Shown here one piece after another: positions 32,466-42,173 of a stretch of 48,887 bases of DNA. The notes under the pieces were generated by a model, which worked only from the letters and a program-made list of their open reading frames with translations, searched no databases and was not told the origin of the DNA. The DNA is taken from NCBI RefSeq assembly GCF_003991905.1, contig NZ_RSCL01000048.1, forward strand, positions 1-48,887, read 5' to 3'. The stretch is from Dulcicalothrix desertica PCC 7102. Its GTDB lineage: Bacteria > Cyanobacteriota > Cyanobacteriia > Cyanobacteriales > Nostocaceae. The translations under genes and the position numbers were made by a program. Position 1 is the first letter of the stretch. Each line of letters starts with the position of its first letter.

Positions 32466-33691
32466 GGGGCATCTTCCTGCTCTCCTTAAACATCTCACAT
32501 ACAAGCAGCAGGTTATCTCTCCTCAAAAGCCTTCTTTTTTTTTGGAGAAGCTTGTCCCCAAAGTATCCTCTCCCTGAATGGCTCAGGCTGTGTCAGAGAA
32601 TGACACAGAGAAAAAAAATATTTTTCTGTTTTCCTTAAAATCTCACATACAGGCAGGTTATCTCTCCTCAAAAGCCTTCTGTTTTTTGGGGGAAGATCGT
32701 CTCAAAAGCTCCCTCTCGCTCCAGGGCGGAGGCTGTTCCCAACAATGATACAGAGAACGCAGAGCATCTTTCTGTTTCCGTTGAATATCTCATTTAAATA
32801 TCTCAAATACAAGCAGGTTATCTCTCCTCAAAAGCCTCCTGATTGTTGGGGGAAGATTGTATCAAAAGTGCCTTCTCGCTTCAGGGCGGTAGGCTGTTCC
32901 CAACAATGATACACAGAAAACAGAGCATCTCCCTGTTTCCATTAAATATCTCATTTAAATATCTCAAATACAAGCAGGTTATCTCTCCTCAAGAGCCTCC
33001 TGATTGTTGGGGGAAGATTGTCTCAAAAGTGCCTTCTCGCTTCAGGGCGGAGGGAGGCTGTTCCCAACAATGATACAGAGAACGCAGAGCATCTCCCTGT
33101 TTCCATTAAATATCTCGCTAAATATCTCAAATACAAGCAGGTTATCTTTCCTCAAGAGCCTCCTGATTGTTGGGGGAAGATTGTCTCAAAAGTGCCCTCT
33201 CACTTCAGGGCGGAGGCTGTTCCAGACAATGATACAGAGAAAACAGATCATTTTTCTGTTTTCGTTAAATATCTCAAATACAAGCTGCGATCTTTCCTCA
33301 AGAGCCTCCTGATTGTTGGGGAAGATTGTCTCAAAAGTGCCCTCTCGCTTCAGGGCGGAGGCTGTTCCAGACAATGATACAGAGAAAACAGATCATTTTT
33401 CTGTTTTCGTTAAACATCTCACACACAAGCAGGTTATCTCTCCTCAAAAGCCTCCTGATTGTTGGGGGAAGATCGCCTCAAAAGTGCCCTCTCGCTTCAG
33501 GGCGGAGGCTGTTCCCAACAATGATACAGAGAACACAGAGCATCTCCCTGTTTTCGTTAAATATCTCAAATACAAGCTTGCGATCTCTCCTCAAGAGCCT
33601 TCTGATTTTTGGAGAAGATGGTCTCTAAAGCATCCTCTCCCTGAATGGCTGAGACTGTTCCATAAAATGATACAACTTACTTGACGTATGC
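32466..33691 (+). repeat. Eight-unit tandem array of hairpin-forming repeats
   Basis: Units anchored at about 32535, 32681, 32841, 33002, 33165, 33311, 33457 and 33603. Spacing is 146 bp, or 160-163 where an ATATCTCATTTAA-type duplication is present. Most inner units hold ATTGTTGGG...CCCAACAAT as outer stem, CCTCC...GGAGG, and GCCCT...AGGGC as inner stem. The first and last units resemble each other (CCTCTCCCTGAATGGCT) and differ from the inner six. 146 is not a multiple of three, so the frames change from unit to unit and I take it as noncoding. Confidence 0.85.
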
Positions 33692-33716
33692 ATTCTTCTC
33701 ACTTTAAATTAGATAT

Positions 33717-34042
33717 AGCGACAAACTTAAAATTTACTTCATCTCACTGTCTTTTGTTTTTTTCTCTTGTACTCTAATTGAAAGAAACTTTCTTATAATT
33801 ATGAAAACTCTTTAGATTCTTGTAAGAAAGTTTCTTGCAAAAAGGAAACTAACTTGATAAATTAAGTTGACAAGAGAGTGCTTATTTATACAAGCACCTG
33901 GTAAGTGAGTGAGAAAAATTTTTACCCTGCCGATATCTTGACATCGGCAGGTATTTTAATGCTTTAATGTTATGAATAATATAGGCATTTGTCCCAGAAA
34001 TTTAGGTATAACCGGGATGAAGTAAATTTTAAGTTTGTCGCT
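33717..34042. repeat. 326-bp element bounded by 27-bp perfect inverted repeats
   Basis: 33717-33743 and 34016-34042 are exact reverse complements. Inside are a perfect 14-bp inverted repeat (AAGAAACTTTCTTA, 33782-33795, against 33823-33836) and a strong terminator hairpin (33926-33951). No target duplication is evident. It could be a MITE, or a structured RNA/DNA element tied to the array before it or the small gene after it. Confidence 0.8.
33926..33951 (+). terminator. Strong intrinsic terminator
   Basis: CCTGCCGAT-atcttgac-ATCGGCAGG, a 9-bp perfect stem with an 8-base loop followed by TATTTT and preceded by AAAAATTTTT. The only thing it can terminate on the plus strand is transcription crossing the array, since the last gene upstream ends at 32441. 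Confidence 0.7.
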
Positions 34043-34120
34043 AAACTCAAAATTTGCTATCTGTCCGTGCCCCTAGCTCTGGGCAGCCACTTCAAACAGC
34101 AAACAAAGGAGCTAGAAATT

Positions 34121-34288
34121 ATGAAAAATTACGTAATCCTAACATTGGTAGTTTTACCCCTTGTTAGTGGTTCCGTCATTTTGGCAATCATTGATCCATC
34201 AACTCGTGACGCCTTTACTGACCTAACAAAAGTTGCGGTAGGCGCACTCATTGGCTTACTGATTCCAACCCCAGGTCAGCGAAGTTAG
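34121..34288 (+). CDS. Small membrane protein
   Basis: 55 aa from the ATG at 34121 with AAAGGAG upstream; the longer frame from 33989 crosses the inverted repeat and is unlikely. Two hydrophobic helices (VILTLVVLPLVSGSVILAII and VAVGALIGLLIP) flank DPSTRDAFTDLTK. Holin-like in size and shape. It could be a toxin of a type I or phage-derived system. No family named. Confidence 0.5.
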   Translation: MKNYVILTLVVLPLVSGSVILAIIDPSTRDAFTDLTKVAVGALIGLLIPTPGQRS

Positions 34289-34510
34289 TGAGGTGAGGGA
34301 GGTTGAAACGCCTCCCTATCCTAAAAAAAAAAAAACTGGGTTGTGTATGGGTTAGCACCCTTGGGCGATTACCTAAATCTCTTAACATACAAAATTCCTG
34401 ATTTGGGTGCGACATAAAGAGGCAGGTGCCTCTCCAAACAATTGCGCGGCATAAGTAATTATCACGCTTACTGTACCTATCATAGAGGCGCCGTTGCAAC
34501 ATGGTGAAAG

Positions 34511-34602
34511 TTGCACGGGTTTATCAAAAAAACCCAGAAAACCCAAAGAAAGACCTAGATTTAGCAAGAGAACAAAAACAGCAAGTGGAGGCAATGGGAT
34601 GA
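34511..34602 (+). pseudogene. HigB-like (DUF891/Gp49) toxin remnant
   Basis: The first frame reads LHGFIKKTQKT. After a one-base deletion the next frame reads PKKDLDLAREQKQQVEAMG and TGA, together the standard C-terminus of HigB toxins. The first two thirds of the gene are missing. Its stop overlaps the start of the XRE gene, as in intact higBA pairs. The preceding 34289-34510 shows a 13-A run and a GAGGC/GCCTC hairpin (34419-34432) but no gene. Confidence 0.8.
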
Positions 34603-34892
34603 AGAAAAATCCTCATATAGGTTCCTCTCTCGATGACTTGTTCGAGGAAGAAGGGATGCTCAACGACATTAATATTATTGCTGTCAAACGGGTAATTGCA
34701 TGGCAGATCCAAAAGGAGATGGCATATAAAAATCTGAGCAAGACGGAAATGGCGCAACAAATGCAAACAAGCAGGTCGTCCCTTGACCGTCTGTTAGACC
34801 CAGACAACCCTGCCGTAACGCTGGATACTATTGAACGTGCTGCCAGAGTCATCGGGAAAAGGGTGCGCTTTGAACTGGTGGATGCATTATAG
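34599..34892 (+). CDS. HigA-like XRE antitoxin/regulator
   Basis: 97 aa from the ATG at 34599 with GGAGG seven bases upstream. The XRE HTH covers about 45-97 (NLSKTEMAQQMQTSRSSLDR, NPAVTLDTIERAARVIGKRV). It is the antitoxin of a higBA pair whose toxin is now broken. Three bases separate its stop from the ATG of the 1430-aa STAND protein, so the two are now an operon. I infer that it has been kept as a repressor of the STAND gene, though persistence by chance is possible. Confidence 0.75.
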   Translation: MKKNPHIGSSLDDLFEEEGMLNDINIIAVKRVIAWQIQKEMAYKNLSKTEMAQQMQTSRSSLDRLLDPDNPAVTLDTIERAARVIGKRVRFELVDAL

Positions 34893-34895
34893 ACA

Positions 34896-37800
34896 ATGAC
34901 TGGATTTATTCCGCCACGTAATAGAGATGCGTCAGACACTATTCGAGGATATGTCTATCAGGTTGATTTGACTATCGAGCGTTGGCTAAATTTGCAGCCC
35001 GATGAATATTTACAACTAGAATGCGGAGAAGATATTGATCTAATATCGCGCTCGTTAGTTGGAGACGAACAAAGGCTGCTCGAACAGGTTAAAAATTATA
35101 CAAATTCTATTACACTTTGGAGTTCTGTTGCTGCGATAGCTAACTTCGTTGAACATCGTCACAATAATTCTGGAAGTAACCTGCGTTTTCTGTATACTAC
35201 GACGGCTTCTGTAACGCTGGAGCGACCTTCGCCACCAATGCTCAAAAGAAACGAGGGTATTTTTATTTGGGAGCAAATTCGTCAAGGGAGTTTGCAAGCA
35301 ATCTCACAAGATGATGCTTTAACTGGTATTCGTAACATTTTAAGCAGGGATAAAAAGCCTGATAATCTACCTGACACCACCTGGAATGTTTTTCGGAATT
35401 TCATAACAACTTCCAGCGATGATGATTTGCTTGATCTGATTAATAAATTTCAGTGGAGTACAGAAGCACTTTCTGCTCAGTCCTTAAGTCCGCGTATTTT
35501 AGAAATTATCATACAACAGCAATATGCGACAAACGACATTGAAGCAGAGCAACTTTACCAAAGGCTATTTCTTTATGTTTTTAAACTGCTATCTCAACCA
35601 AGTATAAAGCAACTGGCGATACAGGATTTAATCGAGCAGCTTTCGCTTCCAACTTTAAGTGAAAATGACCACAAACTACTAAATAGACTTTGTAATTTGG
35701 AATCACAAGTATCTTCTCTAAAGCCACGAGTATCGTCTTTAGAGCAAGGCTTAATACAACTGCAAAATGTCATTTTGCCAGTTAGCAACCAGTTACAACA
35801 AGAGCTTCAACAGCAAGGCATTGATGTTGCTATTAGTTATATTTTTCAACCACCGGATTTAAGTATTCCCCCGATGGTTGAGCAATTGAGTCGTCGGGTA
35901 GAAACGGTCACTACCTTAGCAAGAGTTTATGATAGCTTTACTTGGTTAGCTATATATGGCATTAGTGGTTCAGGGAAAACACACTTGGCTGTTTTACTTG
36001 TTCAATATATTGGTACGTGTTGTGCTTGGATAAAATTACGTGATTTAAATATTGAAAAAGCCGTTCAAGAGTTAGACAAATCATTGAAGCTATTAACAAA
36101 TTTACCACCACAAAGTAATAGATATAATTGGTATTGCCATATTTGCCAAAGTTTAGGAAATGGCGCCTTACTGGTGCTGGATGATTTGCCTGAATTGTTA
36201 GGAAGCGATGAACTTTCGGAACGCTTAGTTCAACTAGCAAGAGCGTGTAATTTGTATGGTGTAAAGCTATTATCTACTAGCCCATATCAGCTTCCATTTA
36301 CCCTTCAAGAGCTTCTAGAAGGGCAAATTCTCTACTCTACAGAAACTCCGCCTTTTAACGATAACGAGGCAGCTGAAATACTCCAAGCATATGGGGCACC
36401 TGCTTCTGTTATTCAAGCTGATACCAGATTTATCAATATACTACTGGCAAAGCAGCATCCACAATTAATTGTGGCGATTGCACGGTATCTCCGTCAGCAT
36501 AATTGGCAAACTACTGGGGACATAGAGGAAAGATTATTCAGGGGTGATTATCGTTCTGCACTCAACAGCCAAACGGTAAAGCGAGTACTGGATTCTATTG
36601 AGGATGAAAATGCTAGAGATTTACTCTACCGTCTTTGTTTGACTGTTGGTAGCTTCTCTCAAAAGGATGTACAAGCAGTTGCATCTGTCGATCCTCCAAT
36701 CCAAAGAGCAATTGAGCGTTTGTATACTTTGGTTGGACTGTGGGTACAGTGTGATGTTAATGAGCGTTTACTAGTTTCTCCTTTAGTTAAACCGCTTGGC
36801 AGCAGTAATTTGTTGCCTGAAACACAGAAATCATGTCACCAAGTACTTGCTGAACTTATTATCTCAAAACATAATTTGAATTCAATTGATATTGAGAATG
36901 TAATTATTCACTTTCTTGGAGCAGAAGACTTTAATCGCGCGGGACTAATGCTTGTCTCGGCACTCGATAAACTAAGTAAAGTTGATAATGCAGTTTATTA
37001 TGGAAACTTATTGTCTTATTGGGGTAGTTTGCCACTGCCCAAAGAAATGAATTTAAGCTTCCGTATTATTTTACGCGGATTTCAAATTACTGCTCGAAAT
37101 AAACATAATAAGCCTATCTCCTACCTCACACAAGACTTAGATGCCCTACTGGAAGAAGCGAATGAAGATGATGCTATAGGTGTAGTTACAGCCTGCATGA
37201 AAGTTTATCCTGTATTTGATCAAGATGATCCAATACGTGCAAATAGATATTTAAGAACAGTCTTACAATTTCTGCCTTCTGCTCGGATACTTGGCAATGA
37301 GTTAGTGTTACCAGATTCAGCATCTTTAGGCTTTGCTATTTGGACCACCGCTCAAGGAATTAATACTACAGAAAAACTTCAAGATTGGATTAATACAGTA
37401 GAGCAACTTACTGTCGAACAACGAAATTTTGCCTTTACTCATGAAGTAGCTGAGTTAGGTTGTTTAATAGTCTCGGAAGATTTGTGGTTAAAAGAATCTG
37501 AAAAACCTAGAGAGGAGCAAAATTGGCCAGAAGTTTTTGTCGCATATGTAGACTTCGCGGAAAGAGCTTACAGGCTTGACTTGGAACTGCTATGGGCATG
37601 TGCAATATGGTCTAAAATTATTATTTTGGCAGAGTATCAGCATAATATTAGTGCTGCAATATCTGTTGCAGAAATAGCGCTAAGGCTGGCATCTAGCGAA
37701 CCACGTGTTCAGTTTTTAATTAAGGGCTGTATTGGTCAACAACTAGTAAATGCAAACCGCAATAATGAGGCTATAACCTGGCTAAGTCAGGCTTTGAGCG

Positions 37801-39188
37801 AAAATACTAACGCATATCCCATAGCTCGGATAAAAGCTCTTTTGAGTATGAGTCGTGCAACTGGCGAACAAGATTCTCCCCTCGCAGTTGAGTTTGCTCG
37901 ACAAGCAGTAGTTTTAGCAGAAAATACTAATAATATTGATAATACTACTTTAGTAAAAGTGCTTTCCGAACAGGCAATTGCTCAAGGCTTCTCTGGAGAA
38001 ATAAGTGCTGTATTTCTATCATTGGATAAAGCTATGAAGCATTTATTAGCCTGCAAATCAGATACAGATAATTGGAAGATAATCTTTACGGTATTTTCTC
38101 ATGTTACAGGCTATTTCACATCAATTGCTCGCACTGGAAGTCCTCCTTCAGTAACAAGGAATGGAGAACCATATGCTACACCACGACGAGGAATGTTTTT
38201 CCATCTAAATCCGGAAATAGTTACTTACTACAGAAGGAATTTAGAATGCACTACTTTAGCAAATTTAGCAATATTTGCTCAAGCTATTGGCAATAACGAA
38301 AGGGCAGCAGTTTGGTCTTTAAAGGGTATAGATGATGCAAGAGCGACAAACCAGCAGGGAGTTCTTGCAACTCTTTGTTTTGATGCGATTCCATATTTAT
38401 TGGATGAAAATTGCTTTGCAGAAGTGCTAGATATTGCAATTGATGCAGGATTGTTTTTCACTGCTAGTGTACATCAACTGCAAACTGGTCAATTACCGAG
38501 AAATTTTGAAATTGATGCCGAAGCTATTCTAGGTGATAAACCTAGTGAACTGTGGTTAAAAGCTGAACAAAATACAGTATTAATTGGTCTACTTCCTACT
38601 GTTTTTCGTATTGCTACTGTTGCGCTTCATGATAGTCAATTTGCCAAAACTCAAGCAACAGAAGTAGCAGCAATTTGTCGTCAAATAAGCACAACATCCA
38701 CTGATTCATATCTTTGGGTAACAGCAGCAGAATTACTTGAGCAGATTTACTCCCAAGAAGCATCACATGATGGAATTTTACGTTATAGCAGAACCTTTGA
38801 TTCTAAAAATTACGCTGTTCTCAAAGTAATTGGCTACCTGGTTGCGACATTACAGAACGATACCCCACTTTCAGGAGCAGCTTTAGAACATTCAGTAATA
38901 GCACCTTTTGTTTACAATCAACCTGCAACACTTACAACAATCTATCGTCAAGTAATCCTACCTTTCTTCGTGAAATACTGGAAAAATAAATTTGAGAGTA
39001 TGCCTTTGTCGTTCCATTCAACCCAGGAAATTAACCAAATATTTAATAATATTGAAACTATTCCCGAAGCCGAAAGACTACAGATGATTCTTGTGGCAGT
39101 TGCACTCAGCCTCAATGTTCAAATGCCAAGGAACACAACCAAATGGATAATAGAGTCTTCTCCTGGGCTTGTTAATTTTTTTGGTTGA
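34896..39188 (+). CDS. STAND NTPase with Cap4/DUF4297-like nuclease head
   Basis: 1430 aa. The N-terminal domain (10-115: DTIRGYVYQVDLTIERW, LECGEDIDLI with Glu45/Asp46/Asp48, LLEQVKNY with Gln64-Val-Lys66, then an FVEHR segment) has the Cap4/DUF4297 dsDNA-nuclease pattern. A helical linker follows. The STAND P-loop domain has Walker A GISGSGKT (355-362) and Walker B ALLVLDDLPE (Asp429/430). From about 620 to the end are TPR-like helical repeats, the usual sensor of phage proteins. The architecture (nuclease-NTPase-repeat sensor) is that of Avs-type anti-phage proteins. The length is also typical. It sits in an operon with the XRE gene. All motifs appear intact, with no frameshift. Confidence 0.8.
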   Translation: MTGFIPPRNRDASDTIRGYVYQVDLTIERWLNLQPDEYLQLECGEDIDLISRSLVGDEQRLLEQVKNYTNSITLWSSVAAIANFVEHRHNNSGSNLRFLYTTTASVTLERPSPPMLKRNEGIFIWEQIRQGSLQAISQDDALTGIRNILSRDKKPDNLPDTTWNVFRNFITTSSDDDLLDLINKFQWSTEALSAQSLSPRILEIIIQQQYATNDIEAEQLYQRLFLYVFKLLSQPSIKQLAIQDLIEQLSLPTLSENDHKLLNRLCNLESQVSSLKPRVSSLEQGLIQLQNVILPVSNQLQQELQQQGIDVAISYIFQPPDLSIPPMVEQLSRRVETVTTLARVYDSFTWLAIYGISGSGKTHLAVLLVQYIGTCCAWIKLRDLNIEKAVQELDKSLKLLTNLPPQSNRYNWYCHICQSLGNGALLVLDDLPELLGSDELSERLVQLARACNLYGVKLLSTSPYQLPFTLQELLEGQILYSTETPPFNDNEAAEILQAYGAPASVIQADTRFINILLAKQHPQLIVAIARYLRQHNWQTTGDIEERLFRGDYRSALNSQTVKRVLDSIEDENARDLLYRLCLTVGSFSQKDVQAVASVDPPIQRAIERLYTLVGLWVQCDVNERLLVSPLVKPLGSSNLLPETQKSCHQVLAELIISKHNLNSIDIENVIIHFLGAEDFNRAGLMLVSALDKLSKVDNAVYYGNLLSYWGSLPLPKEMNLSFRIILRGFQITARNKHNKPISYLTQDLDALLEEANEDDAIGVVTACMKVYPVFDQDDPIRANRYLRTVLQFLPSARILGNELVLPDSASLGFAIWTTAQGINTTEKLQDWINTVEQLTVEQRNFAFTHEVAELGCLIVSEDLWLKESEKPREEQNWPEVFVAYVDFAERAYRLDLELLWACAIWSKIIILAEYQHNISAAISVAEIALRLASSEPRVQFLIKGCIGQQLVNANRNNEAITWLSQALSENTNAYPIARIKALLSMSRATGEQDSPLAVEFARQAVVLAENTNNIDNTTLVKVLSEQAIAQGFSGEISAVFLSLDKAMKHLLACKSDTDNWKIIFTVFSHVTGYFTSIARTGSPPSVTRNGEPYATPRRGMFFHLNPEIVTYYRRNLECTTLANLAIFAQAIGNNERAAVWSLKGIDDARATNQQGVLATLCFDAIPYLLDENCFAEVLDIAIDAGLFFTASVHQLQTGQLPRNFEIDAEAILGDKPSELWLKAEQNTVLIGLLPTVFRIATVALHDSQFAKTQATEVAAICRQISTTSTDSYLWVTAAELLEQIYSQEASHDGILRYSRTFDSKNYAVLKVIGYLVATLQNDTPLSGAALEHSVIAPFVYNQPATLTTIYRQVILPFFVKYWKNKFESMPLSFHSTQEINQIFNNIETIPEAERLQMILVAVALSLNVQMPRNTTKWIIESSPGLVNFFG

Positions 39189-39562
39189 TTGGAATGAGTC
39201 CCTTTTTGTAATATTAGCGGCAAGGAAAGATGCGGTATCTTGAAGAAGAAAAGAAAAAATCGGGTATTGGAAGTTTTACCGCCAGCGACTTCTAGCGAGT
39301 GAGAGATTGCCCAACATAACATTTGTCCTTTCGGACGTCCTTTATGAGTCATCTAATTCCCGAAGGCGCCGACTGCCCATAACCTTCTTCGGAGCGCTGG
39401 GAGTGTCCACAATATTTTTCCAATAACGTTATTGGAAGCCATCGTAATTTGTTTGCCATAGTACACGTGCCGTCTTACTATGTCTTACAAAATTCTATCC
39501 TCAACCTGAACAAACGGTTGTATGACAACTCTGACAACCTTTTAATAAAACTCGCTCTAATT
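39189..39562. other. Gap between convergent genes with palindrome copy 2
   Basis: 374 bp without a supported gene. It holds the 20-bp palindrome TTCCAATAACGTTATTGGAA at 39418-39437. A minus-strand ATG at 39352 opens a protein-like start (MTHKGRPKGQMLCWAISHSL) that runs into the STAND gene end and is not convincing. Confidence 0.6.
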
Positions 39563-41017
39563 CTAATTGTCTTGATTAGTGATTTTAAATTGAACAAATG
39601 CCATAATCATTGTCAATAAATTTAAAGCTAAAACATCTCCATTTACTAATGATTTAAGATTTTCCAATGGTAAACGTTTTACCTCCCTATAATAAGTATG
39701 AAATTCTTCAGATAAATAAATTACATCTGCATTTTTTGATACGCTTACTTTAATAATATATATATCTTTAGTTTTTTCTATATTTATTATATTCAGTTCA
39801 GCTTGTGGATAATTTTCTACCAAACGTTTAAATGAAAATGCAATAGCTAAAAGATTGAGTTCATTTACTTCTGTAAATGCTATGGGGAAATTTTTATCTT
39901 TAGTTATTTCAATGAATTTATTAAGAAGTTGTATAGATAGTAATATTGCTATTATCACTATAAAAATATTGATTTCCCAAACCCTATTATATAAAGCCTC
40001 TAACTTATATTTCTGAAAAACATAAACAAGCATCAATGGATATATAGATTCACCTAAAATATCTGTTAAAATTTTCCAGTAAACTTGAATTCTTTTAGAA
40101 AATAATTGTTTATGAATTACTTGATTATTGACAAATCTGGCATTTTTTACAATAGCACCAGTTAAGTCAGCACCACTTAGGTCAGCACCACTTAGGTCAG
40201 CACCACTTAGGTCAGCGCCACTTAAGTCAGCATTACTTAGGTCAGCACCGCTTAGGTCAGCACCACTTAGGTCAGCACCACTTAGGTCAGCACCACTTAG
40301 GTCAGCACCACTCAGATTTCGCCCCTTAACTGGCTGTTCAACAATCTCTTGAACTATGCGCCATTTATCATCAATTTCGTGACTTCCATCATCACCCGAA
40401 CTTTCTTTTAAAATTTGAATATCCTCAATCGGAAAACCATTTAATTCTCGTAATTCTCCCGATTGGATGCGAGATATAAGTCGTCTAATATCCTCTTGAG
40501 AACCTTCTATAATTAATTTGATACTGCCTTTTTCAGTGCGAATAATTGTTATCGTATCACCTGAATTTTGCCTTAAAATTGATTCCAACAGCACTGCTAA
40601 ATGATTATTAATTGAATTAATATCGCCTTCTAATGTGATAACAGCTTTAGTTTTGCCGCTTTGTTTATCTATAAAAGTCACTTGACGACTAATTGTTTGC
40701 GCTTCCCCCTCCTCCTCCAATGTGATTGGCGTACTGCAATCCTTTGCTTTTAACGGCTCCGATACTTCTTCTACTTCTGCAATTTCTTTCCAATTCAACG
40801 TTAGTTCCTCACATATCCTTTTAAACAGATCAGGCTCAATTGGCTGACGTTGAAAAAATTTTGTCACCGTACTGCGAGAAACGAATATGGATTTTGCAAA
40901 GTTGATTTTTGACTCAAATCCTAGCCTGACCAAAGCTTTTTCTGCTTTCTCTACACCCTGTTCATAGGCTTTGTAAGTAATTCTCTTCTTTTTTCTGCCT
41001 GACGTTTGTTGTGTCAT
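39563..41017 (-). CDS. HTH - effector-associated - pentapeptide - membrane protein
   Basis: 484 aa from the ATG at 41017; the frame upstream has only a TTG. The N-terminal HTH (FAKSIFVSRSTVTKFFQRQ, ICEELTLNWKEIAE) is the type that heads many cyanobacterial STAND proteins. A middle domain (AVITLEGDINSINNHLAVLL, IEGSQEDIRRLISRIQSGEL) resembles small effector-associated domains. Then come ten nearly identical SGADL pentapeptide units, one or two membrane helices (INIFIVIIAILLSIQLL) and a cytosolic end. No NTPase is present. It may be a membrane effector or adaptor that docks with STAND partners such as the neighbour at 34896, an inference from shared domains and position. Confidence 0.65.
   Translation of the reverse strand: MTQQTSGRKKKRITYKAYEQGVEKAEKALVRLGFESKINFAKSIFVSRSTVTKFFQRQPIEPDLFKRICEELTLNWKEIAEVEEVSEPLKAKDCSTPITLEEEGEAQTISRQVTFIDKQSGKTKAVITLEGDINSINNHLAVLLESILRQNSGDTITIIRTEKGSIKLIIEGSQEDIRRLISRIQSGELRELNGFPIEDIQILKESSGDDGSHEIDDKWRIVQEIVEQPVKGRNLSGADLSGADLSGADLSGADLSGADLSNADLSGADLSGADLSGADLSGADLTGAIVKNARFVNNQVIHKQLFSKRIQVYWKILTDILGESIYPLMLVYVFQKYKLEALYNRVWEINIFIVIIAILLSIQLLNKFIEITKDKNFPIAFTEVNELNLLAIAFSFKRLVENYPQAELNIINIEKTKDIYIIKVSVSKNADVIYLSEEFHTYYREVKRLPLENLKSLVNGDVLALNLLTMIMAFVQFKITNQDN
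40154..40314 (-). repeat. Tandem 15-bp repeat encoding SGADL pentapeptides
   Basis: Ten copies of a 15-bp unit, almost identical at the DNA level, inside the 39563-41017 gene. One unit carries Asn instead of Gly. The low divergence points to recent expansion. The opposite strand is also open but is only a shadow. Confidence 0.9.
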
Positions 41018-41183
41018 GTTCTGGCTGGGGTGTTTTAGGAGCAATTACGGGAGCAAGCAAAACTTGGGCATAAAGCAATCATAGAAAAAACATAAGTTAT
41101 TTACAACACAATCATTGTGTGGTCAGTATTTCAAGGTTTTGGCTCGATATTAGAACTATGAAATTTACACAAAGAGCAAAAAC

Positions 41184-41465
41184 ATGAATAACAAGCCATT
41201 ACACAATAAAATCGTTACTAATAAAGACAAAGTTACCACAACTCAACCCAACAATACTTCCCCCTCTAAGCGAACCCTTACTGCTTACGTCATATCGTCG
41301 ATTGGCTTGGGCATACTTGTACTTGGTGGATATGCTATCTGGTCGTTCAGTAACACTAGCTGCGATGGAACGGTTAACTTTAAAGCTAATGCCAACCAAG
41401 GCGTAGAGTTTGCGTACAGCAAAACTAACTGCTATTCTGCACAATCCCAACAAGCCAAAAGATAG
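41184..41465 (+). CDS. Small single-span membrane protein
   Basis: 93 aa. A polar Asn/Thr/Lys-rich N-terminus, one membrane helix at about 33-55 (TAYVISSIGLGILVLGGYAI), then a short outer domain with two cysteines (TSCDGTVNF and KTNCYSA). No ribosome binding site is clear. It is divergent from the pentapeptide gene. Function unknown. Confidence 0.5.
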   Translation: MNNKPLHNKIVTNKDKVTTTQPNNTSPSKRTLTAYVISSIGLGILVLGGYAIWSFSNTSCDGTVNFKANANQGVEFAYSKTNCYSAQSQQAKR

Positions 41466-42173
41466 TTTCTATGATTGCACTCCCAATCTTATCGGTAATG
41501 TCTTCAAACGTCTACCAAGCGAGGGGCGCCCTTCGTTGCTATCCCAAATTTAATTTCTGGGATAGCAACCCGCGCGCTTGAGCAACAAGCCGCTTAACCG
41601 AACCTAAAATTTACCGAGCAAAAGCACACGATAACCGATACGAAAATTACACGGCGATGCAAGACTCTTAAGATACTGATGTTGGCAAACCGATTGATGG
41701 ATTTTGAGTAGTGTAATCGGTAATCGGATAGGCGCCTCCCTTACATTCTCGCTATTTGGTAGTGATAATTATGAAAGGACACCTCCTCCGGTTTATCGAT
41801 AAACAAACCGTAGTTATAAGTACAGAATCAGTTAACTATCAAACTAACCTGTACTGATGTAACCTAACTTCAACTATAGTGACAGCTTAATTTAACCCAA
41901 GTGACACCAAACTTAAGCAAAAACAGCCAATAACTGTAAATCTAATTACTTTTTTAATTTAAAATCACCTGATTAACTGCTATTAATAATAAGCAAGGTG
42001 ACACCTAGGTTAAACCCTAGTTGAAATACAGCAGAAAACCAATTAATTCCTTTTAATTTGTTTCAATCAGTATAGGAGCGCGCGCGTTGCCCCATCTGAA
42101 TTAGCTACATTTAAACTACATTTATAATACATCGGTGATGTTTTTACAGTATAAATACTCAATAATCGGGTGA

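Noticed and set aside
32843-33684. Overlapping ORFs of 76-123 codons in the tandem array
   Set aside because: The common unit is 146 bp, so no single frame can run through the array. The ORFs are in different frames of the same repeat and have no ribosome binding sites.
32466-33691. CRISPR array
   Set aside because: The repetition covers whole 146-163 bp units without unique spacers, and no cas genes are present.
33717-34042. Retron or other reverse-transcriptase-linked RNA
   Set aside because: Inverted repeats with a structured middle suggested this, but no reverse transcriptase gene occurs anywhere in the window.
40128-40352. ORF encoding a SAPLR repeat protein opposite the pentapeptide gene
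   Set aside because: It is the antisense shadow of the 15-bp pentapeptide repeat.
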